Source: Isoetes taiwanensis | Lineage: Eukaryota > Streptophyta > Lycopodiopsida > Isoetales > Isoetaceae | Direction of reading: 5' to 3' | Assembly (NCBI GenBank): GCA_021234155.1 | Contig: JAJEKV010000056.1 | Span: 3,705,330-3,769,329 of the forward strand | Length of the DNA: 64,000 nucleotides | Shown here: piece by piece, positions 21,001-31,344 of the stretch | How positions within the stretch are numbered: the first letter of the stretch is position 1 | Layout of the letters: each line of letters begins with the position of its first letter | The notes under the pieces: model-generated | What the model was told of the DNA's origin: nothing | The model's database searches: none | The model's input: only the letters and a program-made list of their open reading frames with translations | Position numbers and translations under genes: made by a program

Positions 21001-23609
21001 GTATAAGATTGTGTTTTGTAAGGATGCAGTATGGCAAAAGTGGAATGAATTCTGGGACGCTTATGCACAAGGGAAGCTGCCGACATCGTGGGTAGGGTGC
21101 CTCTGTTGATGTAAGCATCTTTGACTTGAATGTGACAGAGATGAGAAAGACTCGGGGGCTAGACGACGCTGAGACCATTTGGGTTTTAGACCAGTGCTTA
21201 AAGAAGGAAGTCTTATACAAGAAGAGTGCTTTCACTAAGGATAGGATGTCCTTCGTTGAGTGCTGCAGCCATGTGAAGGATGTACGTACAATGAAGTCAG
21301 CTGTAGGAGCTGAGTTACAAAGGCTATCGGGGGATGTGGCATTATCCGAAATTGGATTCTTTGGACAAATACAAGGTCAAGAATGATGACATCAAGAAGT
21401 TTGTATTCGGTCAAAGGACTTCCTAAAGAATTGGAAGGCTAAAAATACAAAACATAAGGAGACTCTACCCCTAAGGTACCGGGCCGAGTTGAGAAGAAAA
21501 GTGGCCCTTGTGAAGAAGATTATTGGAGAAGAAGACAGCATCCAAAGATTCGGTCTCCATTGGGTACAAAGGTCTCTTGCCGAGAATCAGCATTGCCTTA
21601 AAAATATATCACTCTTTGTGTTGGATATTTGAGGGTGGGAGAGAAGATATGGGCATGAACCGAAGGACTATAGCGACTTCTTTACCGGTGTATAGGATTG
21701 ACAACCGAGAGGTCCTTCTCTATTGTCATCGTTTGTCCTTCAGTGAGTGAGTCACATGCATGCACTATCCGCCGCTCATGATCCGGAGTCGTCAAAGTTA
21801 TTAGAGGGAGGGATGCCTAATATATGATGTTAAAGATAATGAGGCATGAACGTAACGTAAGATGGCACATGTGATCTTTATTATGATAGCCATGCTGTCA
21901 GACGAGGAATATGATATTGCTAAGGCCAAGGGTGACAATAGCAGTGCATGGGAATGTTTTCTTCTAGATGATCCAGACTTAAGAACTATATTCTATCATA
22001 CAGATCAGGATCAGTCAGAACATGATGAGTCAGAAGAGGATGAGGATCGGGACCCCCTCCTAAGTGGGGAAATCAAGTACGAGCTACAAACTAAGGAGAA
22101 GGGCCCCTTAAATAAAAATGGATTTCCCCCTACTATGGCTGCTTACCTCGTCGAGGCATTTGCTCCAATTGATACAACCTGCTTGGAGCTTCATGTTGGA
22201 GGTTATATTGCCCGAGAGGCTCTTATGGGTGTTAGAAGATGTCACTGCTTTGTGAGTGATGAGCAGGCCAAAGACTTTCTTGAACCATTCCTCATGCATG
22301 TGCTTGCCAAATCTCCTAAAGGCCCTTATGGCAACCTGAAATCATCAGCAATCAAAAGTCTCGTAGACTTGTCCAATTCGAAAGTGGACGATGGTTCTGG
22401 TGAGGGAACTAGTAATCCGCAGCCTGAAAAGGAAAGCAATGAACAAATAGCTGCTAAACTGGCTGCTCAAAGTAACGTGATGAAGGCGAACTTGGGGAAT
22501 ATCTATGCCTCCCTTCAGGGTGATGCAAGCAACAACAGAGGAGATTCACAGGTTAACAATGAACTAATTGACAGGGTAACCGAAACTGAAGGCAACCAAG
22601 GCGACTCTAGTGATTCACAGGTTTGCCAAATCAATAGTAAAATAATGTCAGTTGTGAAGGACGCAGCGGAACTAATAGAAAATAACAATTCTAACAGTCA
22701 GAAGAGCACGACGATTAAGGGTGGCGAAGGGGAGAATGATGCCGACGACGGCAGCGAAACTGAAGATGATAGGTATGGCCTTGCCCACGAAATCACGCCA
22801 CGCGTGATTTAATTTGTATTACCTTTGAATTAAATCGCGCCAGGCGTGCTTTGATTATTTTTCGTTGTCAAACTAAATCACGCCGAGCGCGATTTGGTTG
22901 ACTATCTCAAATCACGCTTGGCACGTTTGTATTGTTTGTGTTATCGTATCTTGCTGACCGGATACATGTTTGATGTTTCAGCTTCCATTGCATTTCTAAG
23001 AAGGTTGTGGTGTTCGACCTAAACGGAGTCCTTTGCAAGACTTTTCCGAAAAATAAAGTGGCTAGAGATCAGTTTCATCAGACACCAGTAGAATCAAACA
23101 CCAAGTGGATCTATCCGCGGCCGCACTTGAAGGAGATGCTAGATGAGGCATTCAGGTTATTTCGAGTTGGTATTTGGTCATCCATGGAACTAAGGAACAT
23201 CAAGGATACTTTGGAGGCACTGGGGGAAATGCGTAGACATTGGTTGACCTTTTGGGATCAGAACAAATGTGTGAAGTTTACTAATCCCAAGGATCCAACA
23301 GGCAAGCCTATCTTCATCAAACACTTGAGTAACATGATGAACGAACTTGGTATCGAGAATAAGGATGATATAATCATAGTGGATGATGATGCTCTCAAAT
23401 GCTTCTACAATCAAACGCAGGCCCTAAATCCACCATCTTACGATCCAAAAAACTTTGCGACAGATGATTTTCTGGTGAAGTTTGTGTCTATTATGCATAA
23501 TTTGGCTATGGGGATGACGGTGGGTGAAGTGTTAGATTCATACCCAGAACTGATAGAACGGCTGACATGGAACCACACCTTGTTAAATACGTGGAAAAAC
23601 ATGGATTGA
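18025..23609 (+). CDS. Five-exon accessory gene: methyltransferase-like segment plus FCP1/HAD-like domain
   Basis: Exons read 18025-18160, 18601-19008, 19718-20377, 20767-22772 and 22982-23609, all with GT-AG borders and matching phases. N-terminus: MSSKTNRGRGRRGRG, an RG-rich tract, then two basic patches (VPKRKKTT, AKKARV) and an acidic segment. Exon 4 starts YVEQLRHARQQWVEYGCP and later has FPPTMAAYLVEAFAPIDTTCLELHVGGYIAREAL…RRCHCF. I read the latter as a decayed N6/N4 methyltransferase-like motif X/motif I pattern (inference). Exon 5 is an FCP1 homology-like domain: VVFDLNGVLC (motif I with the second Asp changed to Asn), RPHLKEML…VGIWSSM, and IIIVDDDALKCF. In-frame stops (18963, near 19912, 20055) and shifts in exons 3-4 mean this copy is probably non-functional as read, although exon 5 is clean. 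Confidence 0.55.
19130..19610. repeat. Intron 2 repeat cluster
   Basis: It lies within intron 2 (19009-19717). Variants of 'gcgaaaccttctgtttaaac' recur in both orientations, separated by A and T runs. Several (for example 19300-19345 and 19420-19465) can pair with each other. It has no coding potential and differs in sequence from the dyads in introns 1, 3 and 4. Confidence 0.6.
20415..20722. repeat. Array of ten 13-bp dyads at about 32-bp spacing (intron 3)
   Basis: CACGCCAGGCGTG-type dyads start at 20415, 20447, 20479, 20511, 20535, 20567, 20599, 20631, 20669 and 20710. Spacing is exactly 32 bp six times, with one 24-bp step at the centre and 38 and 41 at the end. The central base is A left of the centre and T right of it. 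The spacers (TTTCAAATGAAACCAAAT and relatives) are mirrored too, so 20447-20611 is one large foldback. It lies wholly inside intron 3 (20378-20766). Confidence 0.95.
22794..22925. repeat. Second dyad array (intron 4)
   Basis: Four diverged dyads start at 22794, 22836, 22879 and 22913 (cacgccacgcgtg, cgcgccaggcgtg, cacgccgagcgcg, cacgcttggcacg) in intron 4 (22773-22981). Spacing is 34-43 bp. A single further dyad, cacgccaagcgtg, lies in intron 1 at 18513-18525. Confidence 0.9.
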
Positions 23610-23923
23610 TCCCGTAATATTTTATTGGAATATATGATATTTTTGTATGATATTTGTGCCATGTATCGATAATTTCGAGTCTGGAATTGCCTCGCAAATA
23701 ATGCAACGTGTTATTATCAAACCTAATATTATCATCTAAATGCTCTTCAATTTTGGTCTCATCTATGTTAGCAACTTGCTCTTCATTTTTGCATATTTCA
23801 ATTCGCATATGAAACGTCACACGTGAATCGCAACCTTATGTTATTTTTGAAGTCCAAAAAAAAGGATTAAAAAAAACAAAAACCCCCTAGAAGACAACAG
23901 CAGGTTGGCGTGATTTTGGAGTT
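23610..23923. other. 3' end of accessory gene and right subterminal region
   Basis: AT-rich sequence with no further gene. A half-dyad TTGGCGTGATTTTGG lies just inside the right inverted repeat (about 23905). Confidence 0.4.
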
Positions 23924-23953
23924 GACATAATCCCAATTTAATTGGATGATGGT
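23924..23953 (-). repeat. Right terminal inverted repeat
   Basis: It ends …AATTGGATGATGGT, the reverse complement of the left end, followed by TSD TAAGGA. Confidence 0.9.
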
Positions 23954-26064
23954 TAAGGAGTCAAATAATAAGAGTTGAATAGCTCCTGAACTTCAAATAG
24001 AAATCATACTCTGAGAAATGGTGGAAGACAACTATATATAACATTTAAACAACAATTCAATAGCTATTGGCTGATTATCAGAGTTTGGTTGATCATATTG
24101 CTATGAATTTTGTGCAGTTCTGACATTGTAAACTGTTACAGGTGCTTCTAGGGGTATGGCCGATAACGGACTCCTGACATAATCCATAAGCACGGGATTA
24201 TCGCCGATAGCGTGTCGGGAGCATAGTTGCTATACGGTGGACCATAAGCCCATAATCGGGCCATGGGGATATACTGAGGCTAGAAAAGTTGGCCCTAGGG
24301 GCAAGACTTTTAATTTTTATAAAATAAACACTAGCTATGGCTTTAAAACATTAATATTACTGTTAATGTGAGCCAGGTGGTGCCTTATTTGTTTTAATTG
24401 AACCAAGGGAAAAGGCCAAGAAAATCTCAAAGCTTTTCAAGAATCCCTGATACATGGCTGGTTGGGCGACCTTAGATGATTATCTACCATGAAATGAGCA
24501 TGCCAAGGTACGGCGACCACCTGGGAGTGGTTGGATCTGTAGGAGAAGGCATGCAACTGGAGATTCGAGTATATATAAGGCCTGAGAATTCGTCTTGAAG
24601 GGAGGCACAAAATTGTGAAGGCGTCAATTTGCTTTGCTTTCTCTGTTACAGACCAGCCAATGGGTTGGTTGCTGTTCTACGGCCCAAATCTAAACCATTC
24701 AATCTGATTCCAGCCCCTTCCTACATCACTGGGTGGTGTTCTTAACAGCAAAGTGGGATCTCACTGCCTTTGCTTGTATTGCTTGCAAGCATTGAGGTTG
24801 GGTTCAATTGCAAGAGCTTTGCCTTGTATTTGGAATACAAGGACGTTGCTTGATTTATTGCAATATTGCAAGACCGATTGCAAAAGTTACCTTGCATCAA
24901 AGGAATTATCTCAGGGAGATAATTGACCGGTTGTTGTGTTCAAGGGCCATTTGATTCTTTTGGAAAGAATCAAGAGGAAGTCAGGCTTCCTGATTAGTCC
25001 TTGGGAGACTAATCCCATCAGTTGTGGGAAGCTCTAGGAGTTCGTGGTATGGGTGGTAGCCCATTGGCCTTTTCCCATTGTTTGTTTGGGAAGCTGCAGA
25101 ATTACTGCATGGCTTTTTTTGTATCAGAGCATAATGGCAGATCAGGGACTTGAGAATGTTTCTGAAAATGTTCTAGAGGGTGCAGGTCAGCCTGTGGATG
25201 GTATGCCAGAAGTTCACCTTGCTGATGATGGCTTACTGCCAGCTTTGCGGGACATCCAATTGGATGATGATCTTCCCAAATTTGAATTCAAAGTAGAGGT
25301 TGAGGTGACCAAGGAAGATGGCATCAGAAATGAACCTCAGGAGGTGGTTACCATGGAAGGTGATCCTCAGGGAGGAGAACCTCAGCAACCTCTGTGGAAA
25401 TCCCTCAGGTGCAGAATAATACAACTGAGGAACCTTCAGAACAGGGATTCCGCCAGCTCAATGAGGAGTTTAATAAAACTCGCAATGAGCAAGTACTGTT
25501 CAAGGAAATTCTTGGTAAATTCCAAGATCAGTTAGGCTCTTGGGTTTTCGAGGGAAATGCTCGAGAACAGCGTCTGATGTCCACTATGGAAAAGTACTTG
25601 CTAGAAGCAAGACAGCACCCGAGAACAGCGTCTGATGTCCACTATGGAAAAGTACTTGCTAGAAGCAAGAGGTGGTGTCGTAGCCCTGGGGGCAAATGGG
25701 GGACCTAGAAATGATGTTGTGGGAGGGGTTACGAGCAAGCAACTTGGAGTGGCAACTGAGATCCCTCGGGTGAATATAGAGAATTTTAAAGGTACTAACC
25801 CAGTTGAAGATTCTCTGGGAGAATTATTAGAAGAAGAGATTAAGTTTGTTGAACGGGTTAAGATGCTAGATTTCTATGGGAAAGATGTTACTCCAAGGCA
25901 AGCGATGCTTTGGTTTAACCAAATGAAATTGTATTTTGTGGCAACAAAGAAAAGCGAGCCTTCTCGTTTATTGTATGCCACATTGAAACTGAAGGGTCGG
26001 GCGGCCGAATGGTGTGATACCCATACTGAGGATGGGCAAAAGCTACACACTTGGGCTGAGTTTT
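23954..26064 (+). repeat. Duplicated block, copy B (right part)
   Basis: It matches 2093-4210 with scattered substitutions and small indels, and then continues beyond the point where copy A is cut. Confidence 0.85.
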
Positions 26065-26549
26065 GCAAATTATTCAGGCAAGAGTACCCTCTGCACTATG
26101 ACCACCGACATGCCTTGATTCAGTTGAAAGAAACTGTGCAGGCTGGGACTCTGCAAGATTATGTGGCAGAATTGCGAGTGTTGTTCTCGCGTTTGCCATA
26201 TTTGACAACCGAAATAAGGGTTGATCATTTTGTGAATGGGCTAAAGGATACCAACCTTCAGAAGCATATGCTTCAAATTGAGCCGACGGGCTTTGAGCTT
26301 GAGGTAGAACTGGCTAGGAAGCTGGTTGGTAGGGAAGAATCCCATAAAGCCCAAAGAATTGTTCAATGGAAGGCTAAGAGGAATGCGGGTGCCTCTCAGA
26401 CTGGTCACCTTCAAAAAACAAAAGAAAATCCGGCTAAGGAAAAGCAGATGGATAATCCCAAGGAAACTAGCGCTAAAACTAAAATATCCAAGGGATGTTA
26501 TAACTATGGCATTGTAGGGCATTATGTTCGGGATTGTACAAAACCATAG
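25134..26549 (+). pseudogene. Ty3/gypsy gag (copy B), longer
   Basis: It starts at ATG 25134, next to the primer-like GTATCAGAGC. A 1-nt shift occurs near 25395 and the shared duplication of about 60 bp near 25570-25670 shifts it again. The last frame, 25635-26549, carries the Retrotrans_gag core (LWFNQMKLYFVA…AEWCDTHTEDG…FCKLFRQEYP…LKETVQAGTLQDYVAELRVL…FVNGLKD) and a zinc knuckle CYNYGIVGHYVRDC in which the second Cys is Tyr. It ends at a stop just before a protease-like segment. It is non-functional as read. Confidence 0.8.
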
Positions 26550-26594
26550 AAGGATAAGAAAGTTTTAGCAGGTACCTCCAAAGATGAAAATGAG

Positions 26595-27050
26595 GTGAAA
26601 TCCTTATCAGTGATTGCTCGTGAAGAGGATATGGTAAGTCCTACACAAGCTTATGCTGATAATGTAATAAGGTTGTTAGGAAGAATCAATGGTAAGGACT
26701 TGACTATTTTGATTGATTCTGGAAGTATTTACAACTTTATTTCTACCATCACCACAAGCGTGCGGCATTCGGTTGAAAATGGTTGATAAGGAGACCCGTC
26801 ATGCTGCCGCTATGGTCATTGATTTTGATATTGCTAAGCTAAACCGCAATGATGTGATTTTGGGAATCCATTAGTTGCAAAAAGCTCAGCCAATCATTTT
26901 ATGGCTACCATCTTTGTAGCCAAGGTTGTGTCTTTTTCCCTTAAGATCTCTGATCTCTTATATAGCATACTAAAGGAAGTTGGATGCGACTATGCTACAT
27001 GCACTTGCATGCAACCATGCATATGCATGCATGCATGAGTTAATTCTAGT
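26595..27050 (+). pseudogene. Gypsy protease fragment
   Basis: The frame at 26595-26786 includes LTILIDSGSIYNFIS, the aspartic protease DSGS motif in its usual context. The following sequence can still be read in pieces (AAMVIDFDIAKL…VILGIH) to about 26880, and no reverse transcriptase follows. 26895-26990 is the reverse complement of 47505-47580, an unrelated repeat. Confidence 0.6.
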
Positions 27051-28084
27051 GGATGTCCATTTAACGTATTTTAACACGTGAAACTTTCTTATCAAGTAAA
27101 CCTTTCCCGACTGCCCCTTTTAACAGTACACATTACCAAGGTCATCTCGACTAACCTCATTGGTCCCCTAGCAACTACTCCGACATATAGGCATCCCCTG
27201 TGTATAACTTATACCCAAAACACGTAACATCAGCCAAAGATAAAGGAACTTCTTAGGTTAAAATGAAATTGTAAATTCAAGTAAGTCTAAAAGACACTTA
27301 TTAGGTTAAAATGAGTTTTCCAGACTAAGAAAATTTTTGGCATTCGAAAAGTGAAAAACGATAGAGCCATATTCATAGAAAAGAATACAAAAAACATTTT
27401 TTAGCGCTAAAAACACAACCAATAAATATAGCTGTTAGATCATTAGAAATGCTTAGAATATGCTGAAGATGCCAAAGCCCAAATCCCACCCTCTCCCTAG
27501 CGAATTGCGCCGTAATAGGGGGGCAATTCGAAAAACAAAATGTGAGTATATGATGTGGTGAACTTAGATTTAGAATGGATTTGCAAAGTATAAAAATGGG
27601 AGTTTATGCATATAAAAAAGGCAATGGACAAATAGATAGATAGCGGGTGGATAGATGGGTGGGTGGGTAGATAGATAGATAGATTTAGCATCCACGGAGA
27701 CCAACAAAGGTCCGTGGGACGGAACAAACATGCACAAAAAGCCCAAACAAGAGAACGAGCCCAAAATCAAACAAAATAAATACAATTAGACTATTTAGAC
27801 GTAGCCAATCCAGAGATTAGAAGGCCAATAGTCTGGGAAAATTGTTGCGCCTCCCCTATAGACTACCCATTTCTTCTGTAGGAGTGCTTCCCTTGCCTTG
27901 CCGAACACCTCTTTACATTTACACAATTGATATGGGAGGGTCCTCTTGCACTGAAAACTAGTGAGGTGGTTCTCGTACTATAGGACATGGAATCGACTGA
28001 GAGCATCCTAAAACTGAACCTAAAGATGGCAAGGACAATCAGTCCCGCTCTCACACTAGTAGCAAAGACAACTTCATCAAGCTT
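27051..28084. other. No gene; GATA/GGTG microsatellite
   Basis: 27625-27690 is a (GATA)/(GGTG) microsatellite. A 'gcatgcatgcat' run lies at 27000-27040. The remaining open frames are spurious. Confidence 0.5.
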
Positions 28085-29130
28085 CACGTTGGCAAAATCA
28101 TCATGTTGTGTATCTTAAACTTGATTAAACGAAAGCATATGACAGAGTCAACTGGGAGTTCATGCGCTTGTCTATGCTCAGATTGGGATTCGGACAGCAA
28201 TTCACACCAGGTGTCAAGAAGTTGTATGAGTTGTTGTTCTCTTTTATGGTGAGCCACCAGCGGTCTTCCCACTCGGTCGAGGTATTCGTCAAGGATGCAC
28301 TTTAGCACCACTCCTTTTCACAATTGTTGCGGAGACGTTATCACAGTTATTGTTGTTGCATCAGCAGAGGCAGAGTCTCGCTATGGAGGATGGTACACAG
28401 GAAGTTGCAACCAATATGTTGATGACATATTCCTCTTTCTAGTCACTAACTCCAAGGACCTTGAAGCTGCAAAACTACTCTTCGACACGTTCTCTTTGGT
28501 TTCCGGTGTGTTGGTGGGTTGGCAAAAGTGTACGGCCTTATGGACATTAGACACTCCGATTCTGGCATGTCCTCATGATTATCCATAAAAGCTTCTTGCT
28601 CATGGATATGTCACAAAGCTACTTGTAATTCCTGTTGGCATTCATGTTAAAGCAGGATACTTGTAATTCCTGTTGGCATTCATGTTAAAGCAGGAGCAGC
28701 ATGGGCAGAAAGTTTTAAGGGTTTGGAGAAACACATATTTTGGTGGTCAACTGCAATGTTATCCCTCGCTGGTCGCATAACAATTGCTAAATCAGTGCTC
28801 AGCAGTACCCATGTATACATGGCTTCCTTGTTGCTAGCCCCACAGGTTAAAATATGAGATCTCATTACAATAGTCTGAAATCGTCTAAATGCATCCTCTC
28901 TAAGTGGGCAGGTGGCATGGGTATGGTAGATTTCTTACTGGTCCTCATCTCAAAATTCATTTGGAGGCTCCTGAATGGTGAAGATGACTCTCATGGCCTT
29001 CATCTTCTCAAACACTCTCTTGGTCATTATACTCCTCTAGACAAGAAGACAACCAACCAGTTCTTCCCTTGGCTCTATTTCACCCTCTTGAGCCTTTTCC
29101 AAATGCATGACATTATAAAAAGAAAAAACA
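28085..29130 (+). pseudogene. LINE (non-LTR) reverse transcriptase fragment
   Basis: Broken frames together show the plant L1-type RT order: KAYDRVNWEFM near 28130, RQGCTLAPLLF near 28290, YVDDIFLFL near 28420, WWSTAMLSLAGRITIAKSVL near 28745-28800, and GGMGMVDFLLVLISKFIWRLL near 28905-28970. A 39-bp direct duplication lies at 28622-28695. Multiple shifts and stops leave it dead. No poly-A tail is visible, because 29130-29290 is a purine-rich 'acaggaactggagc' low-complexity tract. Confidence 0.75.
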
Positions 29131-29422
29131 CAGAAACTAGAGCAGGAACTGGAACAAGAACTGGAGCTGGGACATCATCTAGAACATGGTCAGAATCTGA
29201 GACATGAACAGGAGTAGAGACAAGAGTTGAATCGGGACGTGGAGTAGAAACAAGAATAGCAAGGACCGAATCAGGAGCCCACGATACTGGGACTGAAGTA
29301 GATATTGGTGCAGAGGCCTGAACTACAGATGATCTGGAACTAGAGCTCGAACTTGCAAACCGAAAGGATCTAGTACGCCAATCAATCTGTGGGTTATGTA
29401 GCTCGAGTCAAGGTAGACGCAA

Positions 29423-29697
29423 GGGTGAAAGCATGTTAGGGCCTACATAAAAAATTACCAAAAAGGTACTTTTCTGTGTACTTCTGTGCAAGTACATAAT
29501 TGTATTTTAAAGTACCTAGACTACAAGATTGACTAAAAGAAATTGTGTTATGTTCAAGAGTAGTAGTACATACATGTTGTAAGGTACTTTGTGATGTCAA
29601 GAAGATGTTAAGAACTCAAATATATCATCATCTTTGACTACCCAGAGTATTTTCCAGGTAGTTTCCAAAACATGTAGGCCCTAACATGCTCTTACCC
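29423..29697. mobile_element. MITE, about 275 bp
   Basis: Inverted ends GGGTRARAGCATGTTAGGGC…ATGT are perfect over 'agcatgttagggcctacat'. The short flanking direct repeat GCAA(G) lies at 29419 and 29698. No coding capacity. The superfamily is uncertain because the TSD length is ambiguous (4-5 bp). Confidence 0.7.
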
Positions 29698-29920
29698 GCA
29701 AGACTACTGGCACATGTGGGCTAGCGATGAGATTGAAAGAAATGCTACAAGAAACTCCCTCGAACAAAACATGAAGAGGTGCAGTACATTCTGTCACTGC
29801 GGCTGAAGCGATCTCATGCCCATCAATCACATTAACAGAGCTAGGATGCTCGACCTGCTTCTAGGAATGGCATGCTTAGTAGCGAACATACTATCCATGA
29901 AGCAGACATTCGGACCACAA

Positions 29921-30970
29921 TCAAGTTGCGCCGGCGTCTCTATCCTCCCAACCTCTGACTCCAATGAAATAAATAGAGATAAAAAATTCTCTACTAACCT
30001 TGTCCGAGGGAATAAAACCTTCATCACATGTTGGAGGAGTTGAAGGAATGTCAGGCAACCCTTGAGAGACTCCTACTACTCGGACGGGGCTCGAATGGTT
30101 TGATTGCTTAATAGGACATCCACAAGCAATATGGCCAGCCCCTCCACAATAGAGGCAGAGATTAACCTCTCTTCGACGTTGCTTCTCAGCTGCAGACAAG
30201 GGCCCTCGAATCACACCATCAATTTATATAGGCACTGGGCCAATTGATTCCAGAGACATGGGCAGTGCAAAAACTGTTGTGATCATTGGAGCTTGGGGAA
30301 GTAAAGAAACATGCTGATTTCATTTTTCTTGCATACGCTCAAAAAGATGGTTATCACAACGAACCGCAAACTTTAGAGATTCATCCAAGGTTCTGGGATC
30401 CTTCATGGTCAGCAACATATCCTTTATATCCTTGCGGAGCCCTCTTTGAAAAACAGTCCCGAAGAGCCGCATCTTCTCAGGCTGTGTTGTGTCTATGGCA
30501 ATCTGTCGGAACTCAAAAACATAAACTGAAGCCGGACGAAAACCTTGCCTGAGGTTGCCAAGCTCGGTTACTGCTGTGCGTTGCCGATCAGTGTCTCCAA
30601 AACACGCGTCAAGTTCAGCAGTAAGTAAAGCAAAATTTTGCAACTCGGGAGCCCCTTTCTCCAGCAGGAGAGAAGAGAGCCAACTAGTCCAACCTGTTCC
30701 CGATCTGTAGGAAGCCTGTGAGGGTAGAGCCGAATAACAAGCCGAAACTGATTCAAAAAATCTCGGAGCTTGGATCTAGTGCCATCAAAATTTTCTGGCA
30801 GGCTGATCTTAGGTTCCGATGACCTCTTGCCGGAGCTAGAGGCTGATTCGTGAGAAGCTACCCATTCATGGAGCTCCTTATTATCCAACTGCAACTACTG
30901 GCATACTTGAACAAGTTGTTGGACCTGCTGTAATAAGGATGAGACCTCCTCCATAGAGATAGAAACCGCC
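29921..30970 (-). pseudogene. Ty3/gypsy gag, minus strand, broken
   Basis: The frames 30568-30894, 30320-30643 and 29921-30214 (minus) read as one Gag: SLPENFDGTRSKLRDFLNQF, then ELDACFGDTDRQRTAVTELGNLRQG…FRQIAIDT…FQRGLRKDIKDML, then a zinc knuckle CLYCGGAGHIACGC (CX2CX4HX4C intact). Shifts separate the parts. An upstream ATG near 30956 opens MEEVSSLLQQVQQLVQV before a stop. It differs from the gag of the two other gypsy elements here. No pol is seen to the left. Confidence 0.75.
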
Positions 30971-31344
30971 CAATATGGATAAAGAAATCCTTAGGATCAG
31001 AGCAGGCAAGAATTGGTAAGGGATTCCAGTTCAAACTATCATGAACCTATGCGAGAACAAGGAAAATACGTGAAAAATATGCAAGAAATACAGAAGAAAT
31101 ATGCCAAGGTCGGCAAAGAATCTGATATATGAACAGGAATCAAGAGTACAATGGCCCGAAGGCAAGTAGGAACACGAAACAGATGCCTAGAAGGCTCAAG
31201 ACTGGCGTTGAACCTGAATGGTTCGACAAGAAGGAGGTGCCTCCTTATATATCTAGGCTAACGGTCAGGATTGTGCCACTCTAATGGATGAGATCACGCC
31301 AAGTATCGTGCATACATGTAGGTTCTAGAATGTTCTAGAACCTC
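30971..31344. other. Flank of the minus-strand gypsy; no gene
   Basis: Possible leader or LTR of the gag fragment. The histone-carrying gypsy is inserted at its right end, with target duplication ACCTC at 31340-31344. Confidence 0.4.

Larger units (their letters stand above)
10973..23953. mobile_element. 12,981-bp DNA transposon, complete ends, novel-looking
   Basis: The terminal inverted repeats are about 30 bp (10973-11002 and 23924-23953), start ACCATCAT, and match at 29 of 30 positions. TSD TAAGGA lies at 10967-10972 and 23954-23959. The same site is present unoccupied and with one TAAGGA in copy A, which proves the borders. Inside are a minus-strand DUF7869-like transposase gene, several plus-strand genes with introns, two sister core promoters, palindromic arrays and hairpins. 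A 6-bp TSD with these termini does not match hAT (8), MULE (9), CACTA (3) or Harbinger (3). I cannot assign a superfamily with certainty. Confidence 0.9.

Noticed and set aside
28295-28588. A separate small gene with YVDD
   Set aside because: It is one piece of the broken LINE reverse transcriptase spanning 28085-29130.
29130-29290. Repetitive coding sequence (GTGTRTGAGTSS…)
   Set aside because: Purine-rich low-complexity tract with early stops; no conserved domain.
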